A stretch of DNA of 64,000 nt from Nitrospirales bacterium (GTDB lineage: Bacteria; Nitrospirota; Nitrospiria; Nitrospirales; UBA8639). Of this stretch, positions 26,644-36,742 are shown one piece after another. Location of the stretch: positions 1 to 64,000 of the forward strand of contig JAJDBQ010000093.1 of the NCBI GenBank assembly GCA_029261255.1. Reading direction: 5' to 3'. Below the pieces are notes generated by a model. It was given only the letters and a program-made list of their open reading frames with translations. It ran no database searches and was not told the DNA's origin. Within the stretch, counting starts at the first letter, position 1. The number at the start of each line of letters is the position of its first letter. The translations under genes were made by a program, and so were the position numbers.

Positions 26644-28617
26644 ATGAACGATGAAATGCAAGAGATACTTCAAGATTTCCTTGCGGAAAGCTCTGAAATG
26701 TTAGAAGCGCTTGACCAACATTTTGTCAAGCTTGAAACTGAGCCGACGAACGCCGATCTCTTGAATGAGATTTTTCGGTGTATGCATAGTATGAAGGGAT
26801 CAGCGGGATTCCTTGGCTTTACCAATTTGGTTGAAGTCGCGCATCAGGGTGAAAGCTTATTGAATAAGTTGCGACTAGGGGAGATGAGTGTTTCACCATT
26901 TATTATCGATATCATTCTTGAAGCGGTGGATGCCGTCAAGCTGATACATGCTGATATTCGGGAGACCGGAGAAGATACGCATGTCGAGACAACGTTGATA
27001 GTCAATAAACTCACGCTCACGATGGACAGTGCTGATGATCTCAAAGATCTTATGCCTGCAGAACCAACCGTTGCCAGTCCTACCGCTATGACGGAGGGGC
27101 CATCTGAAGCCGCAACAAGCACACCGGAACCTGAGGCAACTGCAACAGTAGAAGAGGAAACGAATAAGCCAGAGGAACCTGAAGCACAAGCCGAACCAGT
27201 TGTGGTTCCAGAGGGCGTTGCTGAAGGGCAAGCCGAACCAGTTGTGGTTCCAGAGGTCCTTGCTGAAGGGCAAGCGGAATCTGTTGTGGTTCCAGAGGTC
27301 GTTGCTGAACCTGAAAGTACGCCTGTTCTTTCTGATGTGCTGAATAAAATGCAAGAGGTTGCGTCACGCACGGCCAAGGCCGCTGCCCCAGCACCAACAA
27401 AATCTGGCGGCAAAGAAGAAGATGTGACGGTTCGAGTAGAAACCAAGCGGCTTGATCATGTGATGAACCTTGTTGGAGAGCTGGTGCTAGGGCGGAATCG
27501 ACTGATGAAGCTCGGGTATGGACTTGATGAACAATATGAGACAGATCCACTCGTTCGTGAGTTGGGTATTGCCTTTGCGCAACTTAATCTCGTGACATCT
27601 GATTTACAATTAGCCGTGATGAAGACTCGAATGGTTCCAATTCGAAAAGTCTTTTCTCGTTTTCCTCGGTTGGTTCGAGATTTATCCAGTAAGTTGGGTA
27701 AACAAGTGAAGTTAGAGCTTGTTGGAGAAGATACAGAGGTTGATAAGTCTGTGGCAGACGAATTAAGTGATCCTTTAGTCCATCTCGTGCGGAATTCTAT
27801 GGATCATGGTTTAGAGACTATTGAGGAACGTAAACGAACGGGAAAAAGTGCTGAGGGCTCTGTGCGGTTAGCGGCCTATCATGAAGGCAATAGCATCGTC
27901 ATTCGTATTGAAGATGATGGGCGTGGCTTACAAGTGGACAAAATCGCAAAGAGTGCAGTAGAGAAGGGTTTAATCTCTGAGTCAGAGATTTCGAATATGG
28001 GTCCGCGAGATATGATGAACCTTATTCTCTTGCCAGGGTTTAGTACAGCTGATCAGGTCAGTGATTTGTCTGGTCGGGGTGTCGGGATGGATGTGGTCCG
28101 AACCAATATTAGCCGCATGAATGGCAGCTTAGAATTGGATTCAGAACCCGGTCGCGGCTGTCAGGTCACGATTAAACTTCCCTTAACAGTGGCCATTATC
28201 CAGGCGCTGTTGGTTGAAGTGGGTAATGCGACGTTTGCTGTACCTCTGGCATCTGTGGTGGAAGCGGTGAAGGTGACAAAAGACGACATCAAAAGTGTGA
28301 ATGGGCAAGCCGTCTTGAATCTTCGAGAACGGATCCTTCCATTGTTGAATTTAGCTCAAACCTTTCAAGTTCCCAATGAGCGTACAAGTGACGAATGTTA
28401 TGTGGTCGTCGTGGCTATTGGTGCTCAACGATTTGGAGTGCTGGTGGATCGTTTGCGAGCTCAAGAAGAAGTGGTGATCAAATCATTAGGTGACTTTTTA
28501 TCTAATGTTCAAGGTGTCGCAGGAGCAACGATTACTGGAGATGGAAAAGTTGTTTTGATCTTGGACATGGCTGATTTAGTGAAGAATGTGCCTGGGGCAT
28601 CATTCGCTTCAATGTGA
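26644..28617 (+). CDS. cheA: Chemotaxis histidine kinase CheA (2)
   Basis: 657 residues with the standard P1-P3-P4-P5 order. HPt with H48 (MHSMKGSAGF), a long acidic Pro/Glu-rich linker (about 130-250) carrying three 14-residue repeats (QAEPVVVPE-type) instead of a clear P2 domain, dimerisation helices (MNLVGELVLGRNR), an ATPase domain (HLVRNSMDHG, EDDGRG, GRGVGMDVVR) and one C-terminal CheW domain. It lies between cheZ and cheV and is the likely kinase for CheY2 and the flagellar motor. It differs from CheA1, which has a second CheW domain. Confidence 0.95.
   Translation: MNDEMQEILQDFLAESSEMLEALDQHFVKLETEPTNADLLNEIFRCMHSMKGSAGFLGFTNLVEVAHQGESLLNKLRLGEMSVSPFIIDIILEAVDAVKLIHADIRETGEDTHVETTLIVNKLTLTMDSADDLKDLMPAEPTVASPTAMTEGPSEAATSTPEPEATATVEEETNKPEEPEAQAEPVVVPEGVAEGQAEPVVVPEVLAEGQAESVVVPEVVAEPESTPVLSDVLNKMQEVASRTAKAAAPAPTKSGGKEEDVTVRVETKRLDHVMNLVGELVLGRNRLMKLGYGLDEQYETDPLVRELGIAFAQLNLVTSDLQLAVMKTRMVPIRKVFSRFPRLVRDLSSKLGKQVKLELVGEDTEVDKSVADELSDPLVHLVRNSMDHGLETIEERKRTGKSAEGSVRLAAYHEGNSIVIRIEDDGRGLQVDKIAKSAVEKGLISESEISNMGPRDMMNLILLPGFSTADQVSDLSGRGVGMDVVRTNISRMNGSLELDSEPGRGCQVTIKLPLTVAIIQALLVEVGNATFAVPLASVVEAVKVTKDDIKSVNGQAVLNLRERILPLLNLAQTFQVPNERTSDECYVVVVAIGAQRFGVLVDRLRAQEEVVIKSLGDFLSNVQGVAGATITGDGKVVLILDMADLVKNVPGASFASM
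27187..27312 (+). repeat. 42-bp tandem repeat x3 within cheA
   Basis: Three 42-bp units starting at 27187, 27229 and 27271 encode QAEPVVVPE-type 14-mers in the linker. This is a slippage-prone spacer and copy number may vary between strains. Confidence 0.85.
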
Positions 28618-28630
28618 TCATGGAATTCTA

Positions 28631-28737
28631 AGTGCAAAGGGAGAAGTTGAACGTGAAATGCAAGAAAGATGAGAACAGAAAAAATCCAGGAAGTTTTCCC
28701 TTCTTACTTCTTACTTTTCACTTCCTACTTCTCACGT
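28631..28737. repeat. Purine-type inverted repeat (copy 2)
   Basis: GGGAGAAGTTGAACGTG and neighbours pair loosely with CTTCTTACTTCTTACTTTTC...CTCACG before cheV. It shares ACGTGAAATGCAAGA with the copy at 9848. Confidence 0.55.
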
Positions 28738-28753
28738 ATAAGAGGAGCGTGTA

Positions 28754-29710
28754 ATGGCAAATTTGATGGCAGAGATTGATCAACGGACGAGCTTGGCAGG
28801 CGCCAATAAAATGGAACTGTTGATGTTTCATCTTGGTACGGATGAAATTTATGGCATTAATGTGTTCAAAATTCGAGAAGTGATGCAAATGCCTCCCGTG
28901 ACAAAGATTCCTGATTCCGACTCTAGAATTTTAGGACTTGTAAATTTACGTGGCGAAAATGTGGCTCTTATCGATTTAGCTCAAGCCATTGGATTGGGTT
29001 CTCTGGCTATCCAAGGAGCCAAGCTCATCATTGCGGAATATAACGACAATAAACAGGGTTTCTTAGTGGGAGGTGTTGATCGAATAATTCGGATGTCTTG
29101 GGAACGCATTCAGGTTCCACCGCCGATGGTTCAATCAAGTAAACAAGGAGCTGTTACGGCTGTCACGAAGCTAGAGGATGGACGGATGGTGCTTATTCTG
29201 GACGTAGAAAAAGTCTTAGCGGAATTGCACCCGCGTGCAGATGATGAAATCATGGTCGGCATTGAAATGGTGAAGGAGCTAGCTGGCAAGCGCGTTCTTA
29301 TTGCCGACGATTCTGTTGTGGCTCGAAAACAAATCATGAAAACCTTAGAACGCTTAGGGATGAAGTGGGAAGAAACGCAAACAGGCAAAGAGGCCTTGAC
29401 GCGCTTACGACAACTCGCGGAGGGCGCAGAGGGTTCTGGGCAAACCATCTATGATTTGTTGGCTGGAGTGATTACGGACATTGAAATGCCAGAAATGGAC
29501 GGATTCTCTCTCACGAAACATATTCGAGAAGATGCCCGTCTTCAAGGGTTGCCGATCTTGATGCATTCCTCGCTTTCTGGAGAATGTAATATTGAGAGAG
29601 GTAAATCATTGGGTGTTACTGACTATGTGACAAAATTTCAACCGGCTGAACTTCGAGACAAACTGGTTAAACATCTTGGACAGGTTAACTTAGCATCGAT
29701 TCGTGGCTAA
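28754..29710 (+). CDS. cheV: Chemotaxis protein CheV (CheW-REC fusion)
   Basis: 318 residues. A CheW-type coupling domain (about 18-165; VMQMPPVTKIP, GLVNLRGENVALIDL) is fused to a receiver (about 178-315; IADDSVVARK, acceptor Asp in VITDIEMPEMDG, Lys in YVTKFQP). CheV couples receptors to CheA in a phosphorylation-dependent way and acts as a phosphate sink or adaptation aid. The preceding repeat ends just before AAGAGGAGC and the ATG. It directly follows cheA2, as in other CheZ-containing systems. Confidence 0.93.
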   Translation: MANLMAEIDQRTSLAGANKMELLMFHLGTDEIYGINVFKIREVMQMPPVTKIPDSDSRILGLVNLRGENVALIDLAQAIGLGSLAIQGAKLIIAEYNDNKQGFLVGGVDRIIRMSWERIQVPPPMVQSSKQGAVTAVTKLEDGRMVLILDVEKVLAELHPRADDEIMVGIEMVKELAGKRVLIADDSVVARKQIMKTLERLGMKWEETQTGKEALTRLRQLAEGAEGSGQTIYDLLAGVITDIEMPEMDGFSLTKHIREDARLQGLPILMHSSLSGECNIERGKSLGVTDYVTKFQPAELRDKLVKHLGQVNLASIRG

Positions 29711-29720
29711 AGGAGATAAC

Positions 29721-29810
29721 ATGATGCGAAGAGGGAAATATTTACGAGATTCGTTGCTTGGTCGGATACACGGTCGGACAACTACAAGTAGATGGAAACA
29801 TGACACATGA
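29721..29810 (+). CDS. Possible 29-residue leader peptide, coupled to the next receptor
   Basis: Too short for the ORF track. AAAGGAGA is well placed before ATG 29721. The frame encodes a basic peptide ([18 protein letters not shown]...) ending at TGA 29808-29810, which overlaps the ATG of the receptor at 29807 (ATGA). The receptor itself lacks a good ribosome site, so translation of this small frame could load ribosomes onto it. There is no homology evidence, and it may be only a coupling device. Confidence 0.4.
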   Translation: MMRRGKYLRDSLLGRIHGRTTTSRWKHDT

Positions 29811-31918
29811 TGACTATGAGTTTCTTCAGGAACATTGGTATCACGAGCAAAATGGTTTCGATTCTTGTCTTCTTTTCGCTTATACCTTTGAGTGTTCAAG
29901 TCTATTCACTCTATGAGACTGTCGGAATTTTGGAAGACGGTGTAGGTGTACAATATCAGACTGTGGCGGAAGGTCTCTCCCAGAACCTCGAACACTTTCT
30001 CGGTGAGCGGTCAGATGATGCTCGGAGTATGAGTCGGAATCGTATTTTTCAAGACCGAACATTGTGGTATCAGCCTGGGAACGTCTCGAATGAATTGGTG
30101 CAAGTCCTCAATGAATATGTTCAGACATCCGGGGCCTATTCTTTAATCCAGGTGGTTGATCGTGAAGGGCAACTGATTGCTGTGAATGACCGAGATAGTC
30201 ATGGCCAAACGGTTGCGACGGAAGGGTTGTACGCAAAAAATTATCGTTCAACAACGTGGTTCCAAGCGCTTCAACAGCAAGGAGGGGAGGGAGGTTCCAA
30301 CGGGGCCGTCTCTTCTTCTCTTAGTCGTTCAGATGTGTTTGTGGAAGATGTGGCCGTTGATCGAGATGTCAAAGCCATGTTCCCCAACGAGACTGGTTTG
30401 ACAATCGGTTTGTCCGTTCCTCTCTACGACCGTGGTGTTGTGGTCGGTTATTGGACTCAACGTTTGAAATATTCCATGGTTGAGAAGATCGTTCAAGAAG
30501 CCTATCAAGGTTTGAAAAATTCTGGTTTTCCTGGCGCTGAATTGACCTTACAAAATGGCCAAGGGTTTACGATCTTAGAATATGCTCCTGTTGTCCATCA
30601 GCATGAAGACGTGGTTCATGATCTTGCCAATGTGTTGTTTCAAACCAACCTTGCTCAACTTGGTTTAGACGCCGCGCAATCGGCTGTACAGGGGAAATCT
30701 GGTAATTCGCGGACCTTTCACCCAGGTAAGCAGGGTATCCAGGTCATTGGATTTAGTCATCTCAATGATGGCAAAGGGTTTCAGGGATTACACTGGTCCA
30801 TTCTTGTGCAAATTCCAGAGGAAGAAGCCCTCCAACAAATTGGTGAAATTACGAATAAAACACTGCTAGAAATGTTTCTTGGTTTGCTGATAGTCATTCC
30901 CATCGGAGTCTTCATGGGGAGAAAAGTGGTTAGTCGACTAAAACCATTTTGGGAAGTCGCAACCAAAGCCGCAGAAGGGGATCTGACTCATCGAGTTCAG
31001 GTGACGACGCAAGATGAGCTGGGGCAAATGGGAGACGCGTTGAATCACTTATTGGACCAATTGAATGGCATGCTTCTGCAAACTAAGGATGTGGCCCATT
31101 CATTATCCCAAGCTTCGGATCAGTTGTCTGTTGTCGGACATCAAGTAGTGCTAGTGAGTCAATCTTCAGTCAATCAAGCCACGCAGGTGGCCGCGTCTGT
31201 TGAGGAAATGGCTTCGACGGCAGGGGATATGGCTAGAAGCACACAGGGGTTAGCTTCCACGGCGACTGAGGTGAATGAATCAGCTGTGCGAGGGGGAGAA
31301 ATCGTGTCATCTTCCATTAATGGAATGGAATCGGTTTCGAGTCGTATGCAGGAATCTGCGAGTCGAATTCAAACGTTAGGACAACGCTCTCAAGAGATTG
31401 GGGATATTATTGGTGTCATTGAAGATATTGCAGAGCAGACGAATCTCTTAGCTTTGAATGCGGCCATTGAGGCTGCGAGGGCTGGAGACCAAGGTCGAGG
31501 CTTTGCTGTCGTGGCAGACGAAGTGCGGAAATTGGCTGAGCGAACCGGGAAAGCGACCAAGGAAATCGCGACAGTCATTGAATCGGTCCAAAAAGGAACA
31601 AATGAAGCTGTCCAGTCAATGGAAGCTGGCACTCAAGAAACGCATTCTGGAATGGCGTTGGCTCGAGAGGCGGGTATTCGTCTGACAGAAATTGTGGATG
31701 GTGTTCAACGAGTGGTGGGTATGATTAAGCATTTTGCAGAGTCGACGCAGCAACAGTCAGATGTTTCTGGGCAATTGTCATCCAGCATTCATCAGGTCGC
31801 GCAATTGAGCCAAGAAAATGAAGGACATGTTCAGGGTGTGGCCACGGCCACACAACATTTTGCCGGATTAGCGGCAGACTTACAGGCCTCTCTCAGTCGG
31901 TTTAAATTAAAAGTATAA
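29807..31918 (+). CDS. Methyl-accepting chemotaxis protein, Cache sensor
   Basis: 703-residue membrane receptor. TM1 (about 12-33), a periplasmic double-Cache-like domain with LWYQPG and TTWFQALQ motifs that parallel those of the receptor at 1842, TM2 (about 350-370), HAMP, then a signalling hairpin (tip [30 protein letters not shown]) of the 40H-like type. Its signalling half differs from that of the 1842 receptor, so the shared sensor is joined to a different output module. No CheR-tether pentapeptide (ends in RFKLKV). The start overlaps a small upstream ORF. Confidence 0.9.
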   Translation: MMTMSFFRNIGITSKMVSILVFFSLIPLSVQVYSLYETVGILEDGVGVQYQTVAEGLSQNLEHFLGERSDDARSMSRNRIFQDRTLWYQPGNVSNELVQVLNEYVQTSGAYSLIQVVDREGQLIAVNDRDSHGQTVATEGLYAKNYRSTTWFQALQQQGGEGGSNGAVSSSLSRSDVFVEDVAVDRDVKAMFPNETGLTIGLSVPLYDRGVVVGYWTQRLKYSMVEKIVQEAYQGLKNSGFPGAELTLQNGQGFTILEYAPVVHQHEDVVHDLANVLFQTNLAQLGLDAAQSAVQGKSGNSRTFHPGKQGIQVIGFSHLNDGKGFQGLHWSILVQIPEEEALQQIGEITNKTLLEMFLGLLIVIPIGVFMGRKVVSRLKPFWEVATKAAEGDLTHRVQVTTQDELGQMGDALNHLLDQLNGMLLQTKDVAHSLSQASDQLSVVGHQVVLVSQSSVNQATQVAASVEEMASTAGDMARSTQGLASTATEVNESAVRGGEIVSSSINGMESVSSRMQESASRIQTLGQRSQEIGDIIGVIEDIAEQTNLLALNAAIEAARAGDQGRGFAVVADEVRKLAERTGKATKEIATVIESVQKGTNEAVQSMEAGTQETHSGMALAREAGIRLTEIVDGVQRVVGMIKHFAESTQQQSDVSGQLSSSIHQVAQLSQENEGHVQGVATATQHFAGLAADLQASLSRFKLKV

Positions 31919-31963
31919 GGCGGTTGGCGTCGTGTCGATGATATTTTTTAGCAGGGAGCTCAT

Positions 31964-33640
31964 ATGAGAAATTTACGAATTGGACCAAAATTTGTGTTGT
32001 CACTAGGTATGTTGGCAACGCTCTTACTCGTCTGTGGCCTTTGGGGTATTTATCAGCAAGAAGAGGGGCGTTTGCGATCGTCTTTGGATGAACAAGGCAA
32101 AACGATTCAATCGCAAATTGAAATCACACGAGCCTATATCGCAAAAAATTATGTCGGAAAGATGAAGAAGTCTTCTTTCGGATCGCAGCTGCATGTGGCC
32201 CGTAATCACGAACAAGATCCGGTTGCTATTCCTTTTCCTGCCACGGCGACTCAAGAAATTGGTCGAGAACTTGCTGCTCAAGGTGTCTATCAAGCTCGCT
32301 TGGTCAGCGCACAGCCCATGAACCCAGCCAATGCTCCTGAGAATGCTTTTGAAGCTTCGGCCATGAAACTGATCAATGAAGGAGCCGATAGTGTCAGCGA
32401 TGTTCAAGTCGTGAATGGTGTCCCAACATTTTTTCGAGCGAGTGCTGATCGGGCATCGGTTCAGGCTTGTGTCAATTGTCATGCAGGGAAAAACTTGGGT
32501 GATGTGATTGGTATGCTCTCTGTCGCAATTCCTATGACGAAAGCCCAGGCTTCTATGCAGAGTTCGGTGATGTTTTCAGGCTTGTGGATGATGGCAATCC
32601 TTGGAATCTTTCTGTTGGCCGTGTATTGGTTGATTCATCTATTTGTGTTGAACCCACTTCATGCCTTAACGGCCATCTCACATGATATTGCTGAAGGCGA
32701 TGGCGATTTAACGAAGCGCGTTCCGGTTGGCAGTGGTTCGGATGAAATTAGTGGATTAGCCCGTGACTTAAATTTATTTATTCAGAAAATGCATGGTGCG
32801 CTTTCTTTGGTGAGTCAGGCAACGAATCGATTAGCGACATCCTCCATTGAATTATCATCAACGGCTGACCATGTGGCGCGAGCCGCAGAAGGGCAGGAAG
32901 CACGTGCGGTTCAATCGGCATCGGCTGTTGAAGAGATGACCATGACCGCTGGTGAGGTCGCACGTAATTCGACGGAGGCTGCACGCATTGCCCAAGAAAC
33001 GGCAGAGACCGCACGTAACGGGCAAGCAGTCATGACGCAGACAGTGTCAGGCATGCAGCAAGTTTCAGAAGCCGTTGTTCAAGCCGCCAATATCATTACG
33101 ACCTTAGGACGGTCATCGGATCAAATCGGAGAAATTGTCAGAGTCATCGAAGACATTGCTGATCAAACAAATTTATTAGCCCTCAATGCTGCGATTGAGG
33201 CAGCTCGAGCTGGAGAGCAAGGGCGAGGTTTTGCCGTGGTGGCTGATGAAGTGCGGAAGCTCGCGGAGCGCACAACAAAAGCCACGAAGGAAATTGGGGA
33301 TATGATTCGACAAATCCAACAGGATACCAAAAGTGCTGTGTCTTCAATGGATCAGGGAACCAATCAGGTCGGCCATGGGGTTGAATTAGCGAACAAGACC
33401 GGAGAAACTCTTTCAACCATCCATTCGATGATCAATTCGACCGCAGACATGATTCAGCAAATTGCCAGTGCGGCTGAAGAGCAATCCAGTGCATCCCGAC
33501 AAATTGCGGGTGATTTGGAATCCATGACACAGACGACTCGCGAAACGTCTAGCGGCATAGCCGATTCAGCGAAAGCGTGTCATGAGCTCAATTCGTTAGC
33601 GGGAGATCTACAGAAAACGGTGCGTGCGTTTAAAGTGTAG
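31964..33640 (+). CDS. Methyl-accepting chemotaxis protein with c-haem DUF3365 sensor
   Basis: 558-residue receptor and the full-length counterpart of the truncated one at the window start. TM1 (about 10-30), a periplasmic DUF3365/Tll0287-like domain with CVNCH haem motif (169-173), TM2 (about 203-227), HAMP, and a signalling hairpin ([36 protein letters not shown]). No pentapeptide tail. GCAGGGAG precedes ATG. Covalent periplasmic haem suggests sensing of redox state or a gas. It shares its signalling type with the 29807 receptor, which suggests that both feed system 2. Confidence 0.92.
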   Translation: MRNLRIGPKFVLSLGMLATLLLVCGLWGIYQQEEGRLRSSLDEQGKTIQSQIEITRAYIAKNYVGKMKKSSFGSQLHVARNHEQDPVAIPFPATATQEIGRELAAQGVYQARLVSAQPMNPANAPENAFEASAMKLINEGADSVSDVQVVNGVPTFFRASADRASVQACVNCHAGKNLGDVIGMLSVAIPMTKAQASMQSSVMFSGLWMMAILGIFLLAVYWLIHLFVLNPLHALTAISHDIAEGDGDLTKRVPVGSGSDEISGLARDLNLFIQKMHGALSLVSQATNRLATSSIELSSTADHVARAAEGQEARAVQSASAVEEMTMTAGEVARNSTEAARIAQETAETARNGQAVMTQTVSGMQQVSEAVVQAANIITTLGRSSDQIGEIVRVIEDIADQTNLLALNAAIEAARAGEQGRGFAVVADEVRKLAERTTKATKEIGDMIRQIQQDTKSAVSSMDQGTNQVGHGVELANKTGETLSTIHSMINSTADMIQQIASAAEEQSSASRQIAGDLESMTQTTRETSSGIADSAKACHELNSLAGDLQKTVRAFKV

Positions 33641-33765
33641 TAAGACGTGGGATGTAAGCAGTGAGAAGGGAAAAGCGAGAAGAATGGGAAAGGGAGAAGC
33701 GAGAAGTAAGCACAAGCCGATCTTTTCTTGTGCTTCTATACATCTCACTTCTCTCTTCTTTCAAG
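33641..33765. repeat. Purine-type inverted repeat (copy 3) with bidirectional hairpin
   Basis: The left arm has GTGAGAAGGGAAAAGCGAGAAG; the right has CATCTCACTTCTCTCTTC. The core is a perfect AAGCACAAG/CTTGTGCTT stem (33708-33735). It lies between two convergent genes, so it may terminate both. Confidence 0.6.
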
Positions 33766-34027
33766 CTTCAGGAGACGACGGAGCTTCAGGCGGTGTTGAA
33801 GAAGAAGGTGGAAGTTGTTTTTGTTGATTCACTGTTTTTTCGAGCAAACCCACCGAATCCTTTAACAAATCTGCCGCACAGGTCAAGGTGACATGCAGCT
33901 GTTTCCATGCGTCATCCCAACGTTCTTCGCGTTGAAGGTTCTGAAAACGCTGATGCTGTTCTTGCAGAATGGCTTTCTTTGCATCAAGCATCAATCGGTC
34001 TGCTTGGACACTGGCTGGTCTGTCCAT
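33761..34027 (-). CDS. Small hypothetical helical protein
   Basis: The only likely minus-strand gene. 88 residues: a largely helical, charged body (LDAKKAILQEQHQRF...DDAWKQLHVTLTCAADLLKD) and a Pro/Ser-rich tail (PPSSSTPPEAPSSPEA). AAAGGA with an 8-nt spacer precedes the start, and the composition is protein-like, unlike the other antisense ORFs. I do not recognise the family. It is convergent with the haem receptor and divergent from cheB3. The size and helix content recall small flagellar chaperones, but no specific similarity supports that. Confidence 0.6.
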   Translation of the reverse strand: MDRPASVQADRLMLDAKKAILQEQHQRFQNLQREERWDDAWKQLHVTLTCAADLLKDSVGLLEKTVNQQKQLPPSSSTPPEAPSSPEA

Positions 34028-34141
34028 AATAATTTTCCTTTATGAAGATCAATAAACGAATAATGTTTTTACAGTATCAGAGTGGAGATTCCGGTCACAA
34101 GAATCTAATCGGTGGATTTGATGAAGAATACATGAAGTTTT

Positions 34142-35365
34142 GTGAGGTTAATGCTCATTCGTGCGATACGAATTGAGCATGAATCAACATTGATGCACCT
34201 CATTGAGCAAACAGGCCAGCCTATTCGAGTCCTTGTGGTTGATGATTCGACTTTTATGAGAAATATGCTCTCCATGATGCTAAGGAAATGTACAGATATT
34301 GATGTCGTGGGGACAGCAATGAATGGTCATGATGCGATTAACCAAGCTCATCGACTTCAGCCTGATGTGATGACATTAGACATTGAAATGCCAGACATGA
34401 ATGGATTAGAAGTCCTCGATTACATGATGGCTGAGCACCCGCTTCCTATCATCATGGTGAGCGCTTTGACAGAGGAGGGCGCTGATGTGACATTGCGTGC
34501 CCTTGAGCGTGGAGCTGTTAATTTTATTACCAAACCAATGAATCAGGCCTCATCTGAGATACGGGTACTCGAAGGATTACTGCAGAGCAAAGTTCGGGAA
34601 GCGTTTCAGACGCGGCATCGTTTTCCGCCCATGGCGCACACAGGCATTCAACCGAAGAGAGGAAAGGCTGGTGTCGTCCTTGAAGTGGATGCGAGGACTG
34701 TATCAGAGGCATTTACGAAACGATCAGAAAGCAATCTGCCGAAGACACTCGATGAGACGGTGAAGGTCACGGAGTTTCCCCTTGTGGTGATTGGGGCATC
34801 GACCGGTGGCCCGAATCTTTTGTTCTCCATCCTTCGAGATCTCCCTTCATTATTTCCCGCTGCAGTGTTAATTGTGCAGCATATGCCAAAGTTTTTCACT
34901 AAAGTGTTTGCTGAAAATTTACATGCTGTTGCCGCATTTCCTGTTCATGAGGCAGAAGATGGAGTTGCGCTACAACCTGGAGTCGGCTTCGTGGTTCCGG
35001 GTGATCAACATGCTGTGATCATTCGTGATGGAGATGGTTGTCCAAGGATTCAGTTTGTCTCGGACTCAGGCGAGTATCCTTACCGCCCGTCAATCGACTG
35101 CACCATGATTTCAGCAGCCGAACAGTTTGGGCCAAATCTGGTTGGCCTGGTGGTTACAGGTATGGGCAATGATGGACTGATGGGCAGTCAAAAAATTAAA
35201 GACGAGGGTGGAACAGTGTTGGTGCAAAATGAAGCCACCTCATTGATCTATGGCATGCCTCGAGCTGTGGCTGAGGCAGGTCTCGCAGATGCAGTTTTGC
35301 CGGATGTACAAATAGCGGCGAATTTGGTGGAGGCAGTGGGTTCGTCTTGCGAAGCTAATCGGTAG
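34142..35365 (+). CDS. cheB: Protein-glutamate methylesterase CheB (3)
   Basis: Third CheB. The receiver begins IRVLVVDDSTF with acceptor D80 (TLDIEMPDMNG; numbering from GTG 34142). A longer linker (about 150-215) leads to the esterase domain with GASTGGPN, VQHMPKFFTK and GMGNDGLMG. Start is uncertain: GTG 34142, ATG 34151 and ATG 34193 are in frame and none has a strong ribosome site; 34193 gives the usual short CheB lead. No CheR accompanies it in system 2, so it probably relies on CheR1 or CheR2. Confidence 0.93.
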   Translation: MRLMLIRAIRIEHESTLMHLIEQTGQPIRVLVVDDSTFMRNMLSMMLRKCTDIDVVGTAMNGHDAINQAHRLQPDVMTLDIEMPDMNGLEVLDYMMAEHPLPIIMVSALTEEGADVTLRALERGAVNFITKPMNQASSEIRVLEGLLQSKVREAFQTRHRFPPMAHTGIQPKRGKAGVVLEVDARTVSEAFTKRSESNLPKTLDETVKVTEFPLVVIGASTGGPNLLFSILRDLPSLFPAAVLIVQHMPKFFTKVFAENLHAVAAFPVHEAEDGVALQPGVGFVVPGDQHAVIIRDGDGCPRIQFVSDSGEYPYRPSIDCTMISAAEQFGPNLVGLVVTGMGNDGLMGSQKIKDEGGTVLVQNEATSLIYGMPRAVAEAGLADAVLPDVQIAANLVEAVGSSCEANR

Positions 35366-35442
35366 TTAGCAATCGAACTCAAGAGTTTTTAGAGGATTTA
35401 GCACATCTCGTTGAGAGATGAGCCTGAAAAAGGGAGTACGTC

Positions 35443-35931
35443 ATGACGAATGCTATAACAAACACTGTACCTCATGGCGACGTCTACGAGGGAACTGGGG
35501 AAGTCTTACAACTCGTCAGTTTTCAGTTAGGCCCTGAGGAGTATGCTATTGACATTCTAGGAGTGCAAGAAATTATTCGTGTCGTAGAAATCACCGCAGT
35601 CCCCAATGCTCCGCACTTTGTTGAGGGAGTGGTGAATCTTCGTGGCAAGGTCATTCCGATCATTAGTTTGCGTACCCGTTTAGGGTTGTGCACGGAAGAG
35701 CCTACCAAGGATACACGAATTGTGGTTGTGGAAGTGGGGCGATTAATATTGGGTTTTATTGTGGACTACGTCGAAGAGGTGTTGCGGTTGCCAGCAGAAT
35801 ATATTGAGCCACCTACGTCTGCTGGTGGTGGTGGATCCGCTGACTATCATAAGGGTGTGGGGCGTGTGGACGGACGTTTGTTGATTCTGTTGGATCTGGA
35901 ATTGTTATTTGGCATTGAGGCTGTCAGTTAA
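35443..35931 (+). CDS. cheW: Chemotaxis coupling protein CheW (2)
   Basis: 162-residue CheW domain with GVQEIIRVVEITAVPNAP, GVVNLRGKVIPIISLR and the closing GRLLILLDLELLF strand. A glycine-rich insert (SAGGGGS) is in the usual variable loop. AAAGGGAG precedes ATG. It sits between cheB3 and motA, completing the flagellar-type chemosensory set. Confidence 0.95.
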   Translation: MTNAITNTVPHGDVYEGTGEVLQLVSFQLGPEEYAIDILGVQEIIRVVEITAVPNAPHFVEGVVNLRGKVIPIISLRTRLGLCTEEPTKDTRIVVVEVGRLILGFIVDYVEEVLRLPAEYIEPPTSAGGGGSADYHKGVGRVDGRLLILLDLELLFGIEAVS

Positions 35932-35946
35932 GCAAAGACGAACCGT

Positions 35947-36705
35947 ATGGATATTTTATCAATAGCCGGTATCCTTATCTCTATTGTGGCCATTGTTGGA
36001 GGTCAGCATCTAGAAGGTGGTCATTTGAGTTCCATTATTCAAGGGACGGCCTTTCTGATTGTGTTTGGGGGAACTTTAGGTGCCGTGATGCTTCAGTTTC
36101 CGCTCTCCATTTTTATGAAATCGCTAGGGGCCGCAAGTATGGTGTTCGGCAATGTGAGTGTGGATATGAAAGGGGTAATTTCCCAAGTTGTGGAGTTATC
36201 CAATGTCAGTCGCAAGCAAGGGCTCTTGGCCTTAGAGGGACAGATGAAGAATATTGCTGATCCGTTTATGGCGAAAGGGGTTCAATTAGTTGTGGATGGC
36301 ACAGAACCCCCTAAAATACGAGAAATTCTTGAAGTCGAAGTGAGTGTACTTGAAGATGAATACACGTCCTATGCAAAAGTATACGAAGCGTTTGGAGGCT
36401 ATGCACCGTGCGTTGGGATCATTGGGGCCGTGTTAGGGTTAATACATGTGATGGAGAATCTCGCTGACCCGTCCGCGTTAGGTGGTGGTATTGCAGTGGC
36501 CTTTGTGGCGACGGTGTATGGGGTGGGGATGGCCAATCTCCTCTTTCTGCCCATGGGGAGTAAAATCAAAATCAAAGCCAAAGACGTGATTGCTGGAAAA
36601 TTAATGGTGGTTGAAGGACTTATGTGCGTGGCACAGGGAGAGAATCCTCGGATGATAGAAGAAAAGTTAAGTGGGTTCTTGCCGAGTACGGAGACAATGA
36701 GATAG
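35947..36705 (+). CDS. motA: Flagellar motor stator protein MotA
   Basis: Inner-membrane stator subunit, 252 residues with four hydrophobic helices (about 2-20, 30-50, 150-172 and 183-205) and a cytoplasmic loop carrying conserved charged residues. The GGYAPCVGIIGAVLGLIHVM and AVAFVATVYGVGMANLLFLP blocks are characteristic. It resembles the MotC/MotP branch. It lies 38 nt before motB and forms the ion channel with it. Proton versus sodium use cannot be settled from this alone. Confidence 0.95.
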   Translation: MDILSIAGILISIVAIVGGQHLEGGHLSSIIQGTAFLIVFGGTLGAVMLQFPLSIFMKSLGAASMVFGNVSVDMKGVISQVVELSNVSRKQGLLALEGQMKNIADPFMAKGVQLVVDGTEPPKIREILEVEVSVLEDEYTSYAKVYEAFGGYAPCVGIIGAVLGLIHVMENLADPSALGGGIAVAFVATVYGVGMANLLFLPMGSKIKIKAKDVIAGKLMVVEGLMCVAQGENPRMIEEKLSGFLPSTETMR

Positions 36706-36742
36706 TACCTGCCTGCTGTGTCGCTTCATCATATTTTGATTC

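Noticed and set aside
26844-27550. Three long minus-strand ORFs opposite cheA2 (200, 153 and 154 aa)
   Set aside because: Shadows of the repetitive acidic linker; their low-complexity sequences mirror the 42-bp repeats.
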